Below the pieces are notes generated by a model that saw nothing but the letters and a program-made list of their open reading frames with translations, ran no database searches and was not told the origin of the DNA. Of a stretch of DNA of 64,000 nucleotides, positions 55,316 through 63,825 are shown one piece after another. The translations under genes were made by a program, and so were the position numbers. The DNA is from CALBPI01 sp039033995 (GTDB lineage Bacteria; Pseudomonadota; Gammaproteobacteria; Steroidobacterales; Woeseiaceae), in assembly GCA_039033995.1 (NCBI GenBank), contig JBCCBP010000017.1, positions 4,196 through 68,195 of the forward strand, read 5' to 3'. Within the stretch, counting starts at the first letter, position 1; every line of letters starts with the position of its first letter.

Positions 55316-56461
55316 CTACTGACCGGTGGATGCCGTGGCGATGGCGATCGACGATGTCGCGCTGGTGCCGCCGTCGGCATACAAGCGACCAAAGCGGTTA
55401 TCGAGAATGTCGGCAAGACTGAACTGTTCCTGCGCGACGAATCCGCGATAGTCGGATGGGTTTGAAAGTACCTTGTCGGCAACCGCGCAAATGCCGCTGG
55501 CTGTGGTGATTTGAATCGCCGACCACAGTTTGCCTGCGACCATTTGCGGGTACACCTTGTTGACGTAGTTCTCTTCGCGCAATGCGCCGCTCTGCATGCC
55601 TGTGACCGCCGTGTAAACAATCACGACATCCTGCAATGTCTGTGGGACCGAATTCTCGAGGATACGCTTTAGTGTGGCGCGATCGTCTTTCAGCTTTAGC
55701 CCATTCATCAACAGCCGCATCTGCTCGCAGTGACCGGGGTAGCGCATGGTCTTGTAATCCATGCGTTGTACACGGTCGCGATAGGTTTCAGCCAAGGACC
55801 CGAGGCCGCCGGACGTATTGAAGGCTTCGTACTGCTGACCGTCAATCTGGATTTGCTCTAGTCCTTCGAGTGGCAATACTTTTGTCAGTGCGCCATCGAC
55901 GATACTCTCGCACAGGTTGGCGTATTCGTTGATCACGCCTTCGGTTGACCAGGTCAGTGAGTACTTGAGCACATTGTTCGGGTGTTGGGGCAGGGCGCCA
56001 ACACGCAGCTTGACGGAGTGGACGCTGTCGAAATGACTCATCAGTTCGTTGGCGGCGATGCTGATGAACCCCGGCGCTAGTCCGCACTGCGGCACGAATG
56101 CCGTTTCGGCACCTTCGGCCTGCTGACGCACGGCCTCTGTGACGGCGACGTCTTCGGTAAGATCAAAATAGTGCAGACCTTTCTCACGCGCGACTTCGGC
56201 AACCACAGGATTGCAATAAAACGGCAGGCTCGAGAACACGGCGACGGGCTTATGCTCGTCGACATGCGCAAGCAGTGCCTGTTTGTCCGTCGCATCCAGC
56301 GTAAAGCCGCGGACGTTATCCAGGTCATGTTTTGCGGCGACCGCTTTCGCTGCATTGGCATCGCTATCCGCGATTTGCACGTCATAACTGCCGGAATCGC
56401 CGAGTAAACCGGAGATAAGCGCGCCGATCTTACCGGCACCCAGAATAAGAACACGTTGCAT
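55316..56461 (-). CDS. saccharopine-dehydrogenase-family oxidoreductase
   Basis: A 381-residue dehydrogenase. The N-terminal Rossmann motif LGAGKIGALISGLL is followed by the saccharopine-dehydrogenase core (FSSLPFYCNPVVAEVA, VPQCGLAPGFISIAANEL, NTSGGLGSLAETY, YKTMRYPGHCEQMR). Family members act on saccharopine or, as lysine 6-dehydrogenase, directly on lysine; both give aminoadipate semialdehyde, the substrate of the next gene. No lysine-ketoglutarate reductase is seen beside it. The ATG at 56461 has GAGGGG six bases upstream. Confidence 0.87.
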   Translation of the reverse strand: MQRVLILGAGKIGALISGLLGDSGSYDVQIADSDANAAKAVAAKHDLDNVRGFTLDATDKQALLAHVDEHKPVAVFSSLPFYCNPVVAEVAREKGLHYFDLTEDVAVTEAVRQQAEGAETAFVPQCGLAPGFISIAANELMSHFDSVHSVKLRVGALPQHPNNVLKYSLTWSTEGVINEYANLCESIVDGALTKVLPLEGLEQIQIDGQQYEAFNTSGGLGSLAETYRDRVQRMDYKTMRYPGHCEQMRLLMNGLKLKDDRATLKRILENSVPQTLQDVVIVYTAVTGMQSGALREENYVNKVYPQMVAGKLWSAIQITTASGICAVADKVLSNPSDYRGFVAQEQFSLADILDNRFGRLYADGGTSATSSIAIATASTGQ

Positions 56462-56680
56462 GTGTGGCCCCTCATTACTATTTCTCAGTACGCGCCAACC
56501 GCATGGCACAACCGGGAATCTGAAATCGGCGGGCAGTGTGCCAATTCGCACTCTGAAAAGCCATAGGTTTCAAACGTAACCAGCGAGCGACAGACGTCGC
56601 AATAACCAACGGTTGCGAGCGTAACCGTCTAAATTACTTAAAATTTTGCAACGCAACATCAACGGTGGCATAGTCCGCGC

Positions 56681-58039
56681 ATGAGCCAATCAACGAAACA
56701 AAATAGCTGGCATCCAGCGAGCTGGGAGACCCGCGTTGCGAGTCAGATGCCAACCTACCCGGATCAAGCGAGCCTTGATGATGCCGTACATCGACTGTCT
56801 GCCTTGCCGCCACTGGTAACGTCCTGGGAAGTCGACAAACTGCGCGAGCGCATAGCGACAGCGCAGCGCGGCGAAGCCTTTGTCCTGCAAGGCGGTGACT
56901 GCGCAGAGACTTTTGCGGACTGCACGTCAGAAAACATCGTGCAGAAACTGAAAGTGTTGCTGCAGATGAGCCTGGTCATGCTGTATGGCATGCAGAAGCC
57001 GGTCGTGCGGATCGGTCGCTTTGCCGGCCAGTATGCAAAACCGCGCTCGGCGGACACGGAAACACGCGATGGCATCACACTACCGAGTTTCCGTGGCGAT
57101 CTCGTCAACCGCCAGCCGTTTACCGAACAGGATCGTGTGCCGGACCCGGAGTTGATCCTGCGGGGCTACGAACGCGCCGCGCTGACACTGAATTTTGTCC
57201 GCGGCCTTGTCGACGGCGGGTTTGCCGACCTGCATCACCCAGAGTATTGGGATCTCGACTGGGTATCCCACTCACCATTGGCTGAAAAATACCGCCAGGT
57301 CACCGACCAGATCTCGCATTCGCTCGACTTTTTTGAGTCGATCAGCGGACGCCCGATCCATGCTTCTCGTAATGCAGAATTCTACGCCGCACATGAGGGT
57401 TTGCACCTAAAGTATGAGCAAGCACAGACGCGATTGCGTCGCGACCGCTGGTACGACCTGACGACCCATTTCCCATGGATCGGTATGCGCACCGCAATGC
57501 TCGACGGTGCCCATGTTGAATTCTTCCGTGGCATTGCGAATCCGATTGGTATCAAGATCGGCCAAGGGATGGACGATGCCTGGCTGCAAGAATTATTGAA
57601 TGTGTTAAACCCGGATAATGAGCCCGGTCGTATCACACTCATTCACCGTCTGGGTGCGAAAAACGTCGATGACCACCTGCCGAGGCTGATTCAGGCCGTG
57701 CGCAAAACGGGTAGCCGTGTGCTGTGGGTGTCGGATCCGATGCATGGCAACACCGAGAGTACGGAAGGCGGTTACAAGACACGTCGGTTCGAGAACATCG
57801 TTGCGGAATTGGAGGCGAGTTTCCGAGTGCACCAGGAAATGGGCTCTTATCTCGGCGGCGTACATCTCGAGCTAACGGGTGCTGACGTGACCGAGTGCAC
57901 CGGCGGTGCCCGCGGTCTGACCGATGCCGATCTGAAGCGGGCCTATCGGTCGCAGGTTGATCCGCGCCTGAACTATGAGCAGGCGATGGAGATCGCGATG
58001 CGTATCGGTGGGCTCAAGGAAAGTGCCGCACAGAGCTAG
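56681..58039 (+). CDS. class II 3-deoxy-7-phosphoheptulonate (DAHP) synthase
   Basis: A 452-residue plant-type (class II) DAHP synthase, catalysing the first step of aromatic amino-acid synthesis. The family blocks LQGGDCAETFADC, VRIGRFAGQYAKPRS, MHGNTEST and GGVHLELTGADVTEC are present. The gene starts 220 bases from the divergent lysine-catabolism pair; that gap (56462-56680) has AT-rich patches suitable for promoters but no motif I can name. The stop overlaps the end of the convergent rluE. Confidence 0.95.
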   Translation: MSQSTKQNSWHPASWETRVASQMPTYPDQASLDDAVHRLSALPPLVTSWEVDKLRERIATAQRGEAFVLQGGDCAETFADCTSENIVQKLKVLLQMSLVMLYGMQKPVVRIGRFAGQYAKPRSADTETRDGITLPSFRGDLVNRQPFTEQDRVPDPELILRGYERAALTLNFVRGLVDGGFADLHHPEYWDLDWVSHSPLAEKYRQVTDQISHSLDFFESISGRPIHASRNAEFYAAHEGLHLKYEQAQTRLRRDRWYDLTTHFPWIGMRTAMLDGAHVEFFRGIANPIGIKIGQGMDDAWLQELLNVLNPDNEPGRITLIHRLGAKNVDDHLPRLIQAVRKTGSRVLWVSDPMHGNTESTEGGYKTRRFENIVAELEASFRVHQEMGSYLGGVHLELTGADVTECTGGARGLTDADLKRAYRSQVDPRLNYEQAMEIAMRIGGLKESAAQS

Positions 58040-58608
58040 CGCGTTGCCGTTTTGAGCTGACGCCAGGCGAGCTCAGATTCGATGCTTTGATGGGCGCCGG
58101 GTTGCAGTTGCTTGAGCTGCCAGGGTCCAACCTGATGTCGTATCAGTCGCAGGCACGGTAAACCCACTGCGGCGGTCATTCGGCGCACCTGTCGGTTTCG
58201 TCCCTCATCGATCACCACTTCCATCCAGCTGTCCGGCACCGACTTGCGAACTCGTATCGGCGGGTCGCGTTGCCAAAGCGCGGCAGGCTCGGGTATGCGC
58301 GTCGCGCTCAACGCTCTGGCTGCGCCATCTTTCAGATCAACACCATTCCGCAACCGCTCGCACGCTGTATCGGAAACCTCTCCCTCAACCTGTACCCAAT
58401 AACGCTTTGGTAGATGAAACCGCGGTGCACTGATGCGCGATTGCAGCTGCCCATCGTCGGTCAACAACAGGAGTCCTTCGCTGTCGTAGTCAAGACGGCC
58501 AGCCGGGTAGACGCCAGGTTGATCAATGAATGCGGCGAGAGTTGCCTTATCACTGTCGGTTGTGAACTGACTCAAGACTCGAAACGGTTTGTTGAACAAG
58601 ATCAGCAC
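58036..58608 (-). CDS. rluE: 23S rRNA pseudouridine synthase, RluE-like
   Basis: A 190-residue RsuA/RluE-type pseudouridine synthase lacking an S4 domain. The catalytic aspartate is D40 in AGRLDYDSEGLLLLT, and the C-terminal core EGRNRQVRRMTAAVGLPCLRLIR is typical. RluE modifies U2457 of 23S rRNA. The position beside and divergent from icd is the same as in E. coli, which supports the symbol. Confidence 0.9.
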   Translation of the reverse strand: MLILFNKPFRVLSQFTTDSDKATLAAFIDQPGVYPAGRLDYDSEGLLLLTDDGQLQSRISAPRFHLPKRYWVQVEGEVSDTACERLRNGVDLKDGAARALSATRIPEPAALWQRDPPIRVRKSVPDSWMEVVIDEGRNRQVRRMTAAVGLPCLRLIRHQVGPWQLKQLQPGAHQSIESELAWRQLKTATR

Positions 58609-58631
58609 AGGAGTGTCGCTATCCGAGGTTG

Positions 58632-58659
58632 TTGGTGGCTGTGCGCAATGCGGTACAAT
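58632..58659 (+). promoter_or_regulatory. candidate sigma70 promoter for icd
   Basis: TTGGTG (58632-58637) and TACAAT (58654-58659) are 16 bases apart, about 80 bases upstream of the icd ATG. The minus-10 box is near consensus, the minus-35 moderate. A start of transcription near 58667 would leave a leader of about 70 bases. Confidence 0.45.
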
Positions 58660-58739
58660 AGCGGGATACTACAGGCCGCAGCTCGCGGCGCAACAACGCG
58701 GCCAGGACGCCGCCAAAGTGCATCAACGGGGACTCAAGC

Positions 58740-60080
58740 ATGCAATACGACAAGATTCAGGTGCCGACGGACGGCGATCCGATCACGCTGACGCAGGATT
58801 TGCGTCTGGAAGTGCCAGACCGGCCCATCATTCCCTATATCGAAGGCGATGGTATCGGTATTGATGTGACACCAGTCATGCTCGACGTTGTCAATGCGGC
58901 AGTCGAGAAAGCCTATGACGGTAAGCGAAGCATCGCCTGGATGGAGATTTTCGCGGGTGCCAGGGCCAGCGAAGTGTACGAAAGTGCCACATTCCTGCCA
59001 GAGGAAACCCTCGACGCGTTGCGCCGATTTGTCGTGTCGATCAAAGGCCCGTTAGCGACGCCGATTGGCGGCGGCATCCGTTCGTTGAACGTATCGATTC
59101 GGCAAACGCTCGATTTGTATGCGTGTGTTCGTCCGATTCGTTATTTCCCGGGCGTAGAGACACCGATGAAAGACTCGGATCTCGTCAACATGGTCGTGTT
59201 CCGTGAAAACACCGAAGACATCTACGCCGGCATCGAATACCCGACCGGATCTCAGGAAGCGCAGAAGCTGATCAAGTTTTTGCAAGACGAACTCGGCGTC
59301 ACCAAGATTCGCTTCCCGTCCAGTTCGGGTATTGGTATTAAGCCCGTATCGCGCGAAGGTTCCGAACGTCTGGTGCGCAAGGCGATCGATTATTGTATCG
59401 ATAACGATCTCGGCTCTGTGTCGTTAGTGCACAAGGGCAACATCATGAAATACACCGAGGGCGCGTTTTGTCAGTGGGGCTATCAGGTCGCCGTCAACGA
59501 CTACGGTGCGGTGCCCAAAGGTAACGGTCCCTGGCTCACCTTTAACAACCCGCGCACCGGGCGCGAGATTATTGTCAAAGACGTCATCGCGGATAACTTT
59601 CTGCAGCAAATCCTGCTCCGGCCGGAAGAGTACGATGTGATCGCAACGCTGAACCTAAATGGCGACTACATTTCCGATGCGCTGGCCGCACAGGTCGGGG
59701 GTATCGGCATTGCACCGGGTGCCAACATTGGTGCGGGCATCGGCGTGTTTGAGGCAACGCACGGCACAGCGCCCGGTTTCGCCGGCAAAGACCGCGTCAA
59801 TCCGGGCTCGTTGATTCTCTCTGCCGAGATGATGTTGCGCTACCTCGGCTGGACGGAAGCGGCCGATCTGATCGTCAAGGGCGTCGCCAACACGATCGCC
59901 GCGAAGGAACTCACCTTTGATTTGGCACGTCTGCGTGAGGCGATTCGTGCGCCGAAGCGCAAAGAGCCGGTCGAAGGCAAAGCGGACGTCAAAGAAGAGT
60001 TGGAGCAACTCATCCCCGGCGCGAAGTTGATGGGCACGAAAGGGTTCGGAGACGCCATCATCCGTCATATGGACGACTGA
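58740..60080 (+). CDS. icd: isocitrate dehydrogenase (NADP-type family, unusual cofactor residues)
   Basis: A 446-residue enzyme that oxidises isocitrate to 2-oxoglutarate. Catalytic residues align with E. coli Icd: Y162, K232, D285, D309 and D313, plus the phosphorylatable serine S115 in GGGIRSLNV. At the cofactor pocket, E. coli K344/Y345/Y391/R395 correspond to G346, F347, F393 and R397, so only the arginine is kept. An insertion of about 30 residues (from about 400) follows, rich in Lys and Glu (APKRKEPVEGKADVKEELE), absent in E. coli. NADP or NAD preference is therefore open. Confidence 0.95.
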   Translation: MQYDKIQVPTDGDPITLTQDLRLEVPDRPIIPYIEGDGIGIDVTPVMLDVVNAAVEKAYDGKRSIAWMEIFAGARASEVYESATFLPEETLDALRRFVVSIKGPLATPIGGGIRSLNVSIRQTLDLYACVRPIRYFPGVETPMKDSDLVNMVVFRENTEDIYAGIEYPTGSQEAQKLIKFLQDELGVTKIRFPSSSGIGIKPVSREGSERLVRKAIDYCIDNDLGSVSLVHKGNIMKYTEGAFCQWGYQVAVNDYGAVPKGNGPWLTFNNPRTGREIIVKDVIADNFLQQILLRPEEYDVIATLNLNGDYISDALAAQVGGIGIAPGANIGAGIGVFEATHGTAPGFAGKDRVNPGSLILSAEMMLRYLGWTEAADLIVKGVANTIAAKELTFDLARLREAIRAPKRKEPVEGKADVKEELEQLIPGAKLMGTKGFGDAIIRHMDD

Positions 60081-60093
60081 CGCGGGAGGCGAC

Positions 60094-60744
60094 ATGGCCA
60101 ACATCTACGATGCAGACTGTGTCGCCTGCCCACGGCTGGCTGCGTTTCTCGAAGACGTCCGCGAGCGTTATCCGGACTACCACGCGAAACCGGTACCGCC
60201 GTTCGGCGCGAACAACGCACGCCTGCTGATTATCGGGCTCGCGCCGGGTATGCACGGCGCGAATGCGAGCGGCCGCGCGTTCACCGGTGATCATGCCGGT
60301 ATTCTGCTGTACGAGACGCTGCACAAGTTCGGTCTGGCCACACGCCCTGTATCCGAAGCCGCTGATGACGGCCTCGAGTTGATCGATACCCGGATTACCA
60401 ATGCGGTGAAATGCCTGCCGCCGCAAAACAAACCGATCGGCAGCGAGGTGAATACCTGCAATCGCTTCCTCGCCAACGAGATTGCCATGATGCCTGTCGA
60501 TAGTGTGTTGCTTGCGCTTGGTGGCATCGCCCATAAGGCGATTATTCGTGCCTTGGGGTTCCGTCAGGCGGACTACAAGTTCGGTCATGCCGCCGAGCAT
60601 GTGTTGCCCAACGGTTTGACGCTCATCGATAGCTACCATTGCAGTCGCTACAACACGAATACGGGGCGATTGACAGCCGAGATGTTCGAAGCGGTGTTTG
60701 AAGCTGCCAGTCGCCGTGCGTGCGCGGGATGTTACCGTGACTGA
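60094..60744 (+). CDS. family 5 (UDGb-type) uracil-DNA glycosylase
   Basis: A 216-residue base-excision enzyme. Motif A is GLAPGMHGANASGRAFTGD (residues 48-66), the family 5 form, with no Asp/Asn activating water as in family 1. Four cysteines (C9, C12, C107, C122) match the 4Fe-4S site of families 4 and 5. The C-terminal DSYHCSRYNTNTGRL is the third motif, with HCS where HPS is usual. Such enzymes remove uracil and some other deaminated bases. It overlaps the start of uvrC by eight bases. Confidence 0.9.
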   Translation: MANIYDADCVACPRLAAFLEDVRERYPDYHAKPVPPFGANNARLLIIGLAPGMHGANASGRAFTGDHAGILLYETLHKFGLATRPVSEAADDGLELIDTRITNAVKCLPPQNKPIGSEVNTCNRFLANEIAMMPVDSVLLALGGIAHKAIIRALGFRQADYKFGHAAEHVLPNGLTLIDSYHCSRYNTNTGRLTAEMFEAVFEAASRRACAGCYRD

Positions 60745-62620
60745 CGAATCCGCCAACGCGCCGGCGTTTGACGCCAAGCGCTTTGTGGCGCATCTGTCGC
60801 ATCGGCCCGGTGTGTATCGGATGCTGGATGAGGACGGCACGATCATCTACGTTGGCAAGGCGCGCGATCTCAAAAAACGCGTCGCCACCTATTTCAGCGG
60901 CAAAGCCAAAGACTCGAAAACGATGGCGATGGTCGCGCGCGTCTCTAATGTTGAGGTGACGCTGACTAACACTGAAGTAGAAGCGTTGTTGCTCGAACAC
61001 ACGCTGATCAAAGAGCATCGCCCGCGCTTCAACATCGTTTTGCGCGATGACAAGTCCTACCCCTGGATTCGTGTCAGTAACCACGATTACCCGCGCTTGT
61101 CGTTTTATCGCGGCAGGAAACGCAGCAAAGACCAATTCTACGGCCCGTATCCGAGTGCGGCGGCCGTCAAGAATACGCTCAACGAACTGCAGAAACTGTT
61201 CCGCGTGCGTCAGTGTCGCGACAGCTTTTATGCGAATCGCGCGCGTCCTTGTTTGCAATATCAGATCAAACGCTGCTCGGCGCCTTGCGTCGGCTTGATC
61301 AGCGAGGCCGACTATGCCCGCGATGTCGCCGACAGCACCGCATTTCTGAAGGGGCGCAATCAGGATGTCATCGATCGGCTGGTGGGCCGGATGGAAGAGG
61401 CGGCGGCGGAGTTGGACTTCGAGCAGGCGGCGCGTCTCAGAGATCAGGTGGCACGATTAAAGCGCATTGAGAACGAACAACGCGTATCAACGCGCAGTAA
61501 TGTGGATGCCGATGTCTTTCATGTCTATCGCGCGGAGCGCACCACCTGCGTGGCCGTGCTGTTTATTCGCGGTGGTCGGGTGTTGGGCAGTCGGACGTAT
61601 TTGCCGGTCAATGCGCACGGCACCGACACCACAGCAGTCATCAGCGCGTTTGTCGGCCAGTTCTATCTGGACCAGGCGGCGCCCAGCGAGGTCATCGTGC
61701 CCGAACAGCTGGACGATGGCGATCTGTTGGCGAGTGCGCTGAGCGAACGTGCCGGGCACAAGGTGCTTATCAAACATCAGGTCCGTGCAGATCGGGCCGC
61801 GTGGCTAGCCATGGCCTACGACAACGCGCAACAAGGCGCGGGTCTCGAAGCCGCCAGCCGCGCAGGCATCGGCCAACAACTACAGCAACTCGCCGATGCG
61901 TTCGGGCTCGATGAGCCGCCGGCACGGATCGAGTGTTTCGATATCAGTCACACCGGCGGAGAAGCCACCGTCGCCTCTTGCGTGGTGTTCGGTGAGCAGG
62001 GGCCATTGAAGAGCGACTATCGCCGTTTCAATATCCAGTCGACCGATACGGGCGACGACTACGCCGCGATGCACGAGGCGCTGACGCGGCGCTATGCGCG
62101 TGTCCAGAAAGATGAGGTGGCAATGCCGGATGTCGTGCTGATCGATGGCGGCAAAGGCCAGCTCAAGCAGGCGGCTGACGTCATGTCCGAGTATGGCTTG
62201 AATGACATTCTGCTTGTCGGTGTCGCGAAAGGTCGGTCACGCAAGGCGGGGGCAGAACAGTTGTTTTTGGTCGATGATCCACATCCCATTCTATTGCCGC
62301 CGGATTCGCCGGCGTTGTTGCTGATCCAGCGTGTGCGCGATGAGGCGCATCGGTTCGCGATTGCCGGGCATCGCGGGCGTCGCGCCAAAGCGCGCAAAGT
62401 CTCTGGTCTGCAAGACATTGCGGGGCTCGGACCGGTGCGGCGCCGACAGTTGTTGACACAATTTGGTGGTCTGCAAGGGGTCCGGCGTGCGAGCATTGAC
62501 GACCTGGCCAAAGTCAAAGGCATTAGCCGCCAGCTCGCCGAGAAGATTTATCTCCAATTTCATCAGTCGATCGTGCCCGCGTCAGAGCAGGCCGGCGCTG
62601 GGATGGACCGACAAGAATGA
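60737..62620 (+). CDS. uvrC: excinuclease ABC subunit C
   Basis: A 627-residue nucleotide-excision-repair nuclease that makes both incisions after UvrAB. The GIY-YIG domain (GVYRMLDEDGTIIYVGKARDLKKRV), the UVR motif (RLVGRMEEAAAELDFEQAARLRDQ), the RNase H-like C-terminal nuclease (ECFDISHTGGEATVASCVV, VLIDGGKGQL) and a helix-hairpin-helix pair are all present. I use the GTG at 60737, which overlaps the uracil-glycosylase stop. Its own end overlaps the pgsA ATG by four bases. Confidence 0.95.
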   Translation: MTDESANAPAFDAKRFVAHLSHRPGVYRMLDEDGTIIYVGKARDLKKRVATYFSGKAKDSKTMAMVARVSNVEVTLTNTEVEALLLEHTLIKEHRPRFNIVLRDDKSYPWIRVSNHDYPRLSFYRGRKRSKDQFYGPYPSAAAVKNTLNELQKLFRVRQCRDSFYANRARPCLQYQIKRCSAPCVGLISEADYARDVADSTAFLKGRNQDVIDRLVGRMEEAAAELDFEQAARLRDQVARLKRIENEQRVSTRSNVDADVFHVYRAERTTCVAVLFIRGGRVLGSRTYLPVNAHGTDTTAVISAFVGQFYLDQAAPSEVIVPEQLDDGDLLASALSERAGHKVLIKHQVRADRAAWLAMAYDNAQQGAGLEAASRAGIGQQLQQLADAFGLDEPPARIECFDISHTGGEATVASCVVFGEQGPLKSDYRRFNIQSTDTGDDYAAMHEALTRRYARVQKDEVAMPDVVLIDGGKGQLKQAADVMSEYGLNDILLVGVAKGRSRKAGAEQLFLVDDPHPILLPPDSPALLLIQRVRDEAHRFAIAGHRGRRAKARKVSGLQDIAGLGPVRRRQLLTQFGGLQGVRRASIDDLAKVKGISRQLAEKIYLQFHQSIVPASEQAGAGMDRQE

Positions 62621-63177
62621 AGTTCAATTTTGCCAACACGATCACCGGATTCCGTATCGCTGCGATACCGCTGTGCGTGTTGTTGTTTTATGTGCCCTTT
62701 GAATGGGGGCGCAAAGCGGCCGCGCTAGTGTTCGCTGCTGCGGCGATCTCGGATTTTTTCGACGGCTATATCGCGCGTAAATTCGATCAGATGACTGCCT
62801 TTGGGGCATTTCTCGACCCGGTGGCTGACAAGCTGATCGTCGCGATTGCACTGGTCCTGCTCGTACATACAGAGTCGAGCTGGATGATGAGTATCATTGC
62901 CGCGATCATTATCGGCCGCGAAATCACCGTGTCGGCACTGCGTGAGTGGATGGCGAGCCAGCAGGCGAGCGCGAAAGTCGCCGTGTCGTATGTCGGTAAG
63001 ATCAAGACGACGTTCCAGCTCATCGGCCTCAGTTTCATGTTGTGGGGCGATACCTTGTGGGGCTTGCCGATCGTTGAGCTCGGCTTTGCATCGTTATTGC
63101 TGGCAGCGGCCATGACGCTGTGGTCGATGTGGGTGTATTTGAGCGCGGCGTGGCCAGTTTTGCGTCAGGGGATTTAG
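62617..63177 (+). CDS. pgsA: CDP-diacylglycerol-glycerol-3-phosphate 3-phosphatidyltransferase
   Basis: A 186-residue inner-membrane enzyme for phosphatidylglycerol synthesis. The CDP-alcohol phosphotransferase motif D-G-x2-A-R-x8-G-x3-D-x3-D is exact at residues 49-71 (DFFDGYIARKFDQMTAFGAF region). Four to five membrane helices are visible. The uvrC-pgsA order followed by a tRNA cluster is a common gammaproteobacterial arrangement. Confidence 0.95.
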   Translation: MKFNFANTITGFRIAAIPLCVLLFYVPFEWGRKAAALVFAAAAISDFFDGYIARKFDQMTAFGAFLDPVADKLIVAIALVLLVHTESSWMMSIIAAIIIGREITVSALREWMASQQASAKVAVSYVGKIKTTFQLIGLSFMLWGDTLWGLPIVELGFASLLLAAAMTLWSMWVYLSAAWPVLRQGI

Positions 63178-63188
63178 GCCGGGAATAC

Positions 63189-63216
63189 TTGACAGGACAG
63201 GCGGCTACAGTAAAAT
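63189..63216 (+). promoter_or_regulatory. strong sigma70 promoter for tRNA-Gly
   Basis: Consensus TTGACA (63189-63194), 16-base spacer, then TAAAAT (63211-63216), followed by a GC-rich discriminator (GCCGCGCTC) typical of stringently controlled stable-RNA promoters. It lies about 45 bases before the tRNA. Confidence 0.75.
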
Positions 63217-63261
63217 GCCGCGCTCGGTGTCGCAAATGGCGCGCATCGAAACACGCATCAA

Positions 63262-63337
63262 GCGGGTGTAGCTCAGTTGGTAGAGCGGTACCTTGCCAAG
63301 GTACAGGTCGACGGTTCGAACCCGTTCACCCGCTCCA
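63262..63337 (+). tRNA. tRNA-Gly(GCC)
   Basis: A 76-nt cloverleaf with encoded CCA. The acceptor stem GCGGGTG pairs with CACCCGC. The anticodon loop TTGCCAA lies between TACC and GGTA, giving anticodon GCC. The T-arm contains GGTTCGAACCC. Confidence 0.97.
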
Positions 63338-63343
63338 ATTTGG

Positions 63344-63378
63344 AAACCCGGCGTCCGTCGCGGACGATCGGGTTTTTT
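63344..63378 (+). terminator. intrinsic terminator after tRNA-Gly
   Basis: AAACCCG and CGGGTTT enclose an inner GTCCG/CGGAC stem with a short loop, followed by a run of seven T. It separates tRNA-Gly from the tRNA-Cys/tRNA-Leu unit, which therefore needs its own promoter. Confidence 0.8.
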
Positions 63379-63425
63379 TATGATCGCAGCGGCGGTCGGG
63401 CAGGGCGTTCGGCCCGCCGGCGGTC

Positions 63426-63454
63426 GTGAAAGCGGAACGTGGCTGTGCTACGCT
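63426..63454 (+). promoter_or_regulatory. weak candidate promoter for tRNA-Cys and tRNA-Leu
   Basis: GTGAAA (63426-63431), 17 bases, TACGCT (63449-63454), about 22 bases before tRNA-Cys. Both boxes are poor matches. A promoter is expected here because of the terminator just upstream, and any transcript would extend into the repeats after tRNA-Leu. Confidence 0.3.
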
Positions 63455-63476
63455 TTTTCGCGTTAAATCTCGCACC

Positions 63477-63550
63477 GGCCAGGTGGCAGAGTGGTTATGC
63501 AGCGGCCTGCAAAGCCGCGGACCTCGGTTCGATTCCGGGCCTGGCCTCCA
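63477..63550 (+). tRNA. tRNA-Cys(GCA)
   Basis: A 74-nt cloverleaf with encoded CCA. GGCCAGG pairs with CCTGGCC; the anticodon loop CTGCAAA lies between GCGGC and GCCGC, giving anticodon GCA. T-loop TTCGATT within CGG and CCG. It stands nine bases before tRNA-Leu, so the two are co-transcribed. Confidence 0.96.
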
Positions 63551-63559
63551 TCCTTTCAA

Positions 63560-63646
63560 GCCCGGGTGGCGGAATTGGTAGACGCTGCGGACTTAAAATC
63601 CGTTTTCCGAAAGGAAGTGAGGGTTCAAGTCCCTCCCCGGGCACCA
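63560..63646 (+). tRNA. tRNA-Leu(TAA)
   Basis: An 87-nt class II tRNA with encoded CCA. GCCCGGG pairs with CCCGGGC; the anticodon loop CTTAAAA gives anticodon TAA; a long variable arm (TTTTCCGAAAGGAAG region) is present; the T-arm is GAGGG-TTCAAGT-CCCTC. Its last 25 bases plus the next three are duplicated exactly 204 bp downstream, outside any second tRNA. Confidence 0.97.
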
Positions 63647-63825
63647 AATATTCCTGTGTCCGCTACGGCGGACACGAATATTTCAGTCCCGTGAGGGACG
63701 TCCCTCATGGTGGCTAGTTGGAGGCCTGTGACACCACGAATCCCAGTCGCAGGGTATTCAGGTTGCAGCTTGTAGCCCCAGGGTGCCCGGCAAGAATTTT
63801 TTGCAGCATCCATGCCGGTTCACGT
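63622..63825 (+). repeat. tRNA-Leu-derived tandem repeat, unit 1 (204 bp)
   Basis: The unit begins with a 28-base segment (63622-63649) covering the T-loop, T-stem 3' strand, acceptor 3' strand and CCA of tRNA-Leu plus AAT. It continues with a 38-base perfect hairpin (63646-63683), a 16-base palindrome (63692-63707), the conserved GGTGGC (63709-63714) and CCTGTGACACCAC (63725-63737), another hairpin (63738-63759) and GTAGCCCCAG (63772-63781). It ends before the second copy of the 28-base segment. The antisense reading frame across it is closed by a stop in unit 2, so protein coding is unlikely. Confidence 0.88.
63646..63683 (+). ncRNA. covarying hairpin of unit 1
   Basis: Outer arms AAATATTC and GAATATTT (8 pairs), a CT bulge on the 5' side, inner arms GTGTCCGC and GCGGACAC (8 pairs), loop TACG. 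The first A is the last base of the tRNA CCA. All 16 pairs are Watson-Crick. The promoter and ends of any RNA are unknown, so this is a predicted structured RNA element, not a mapped transcript. Confidence 0.6.
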
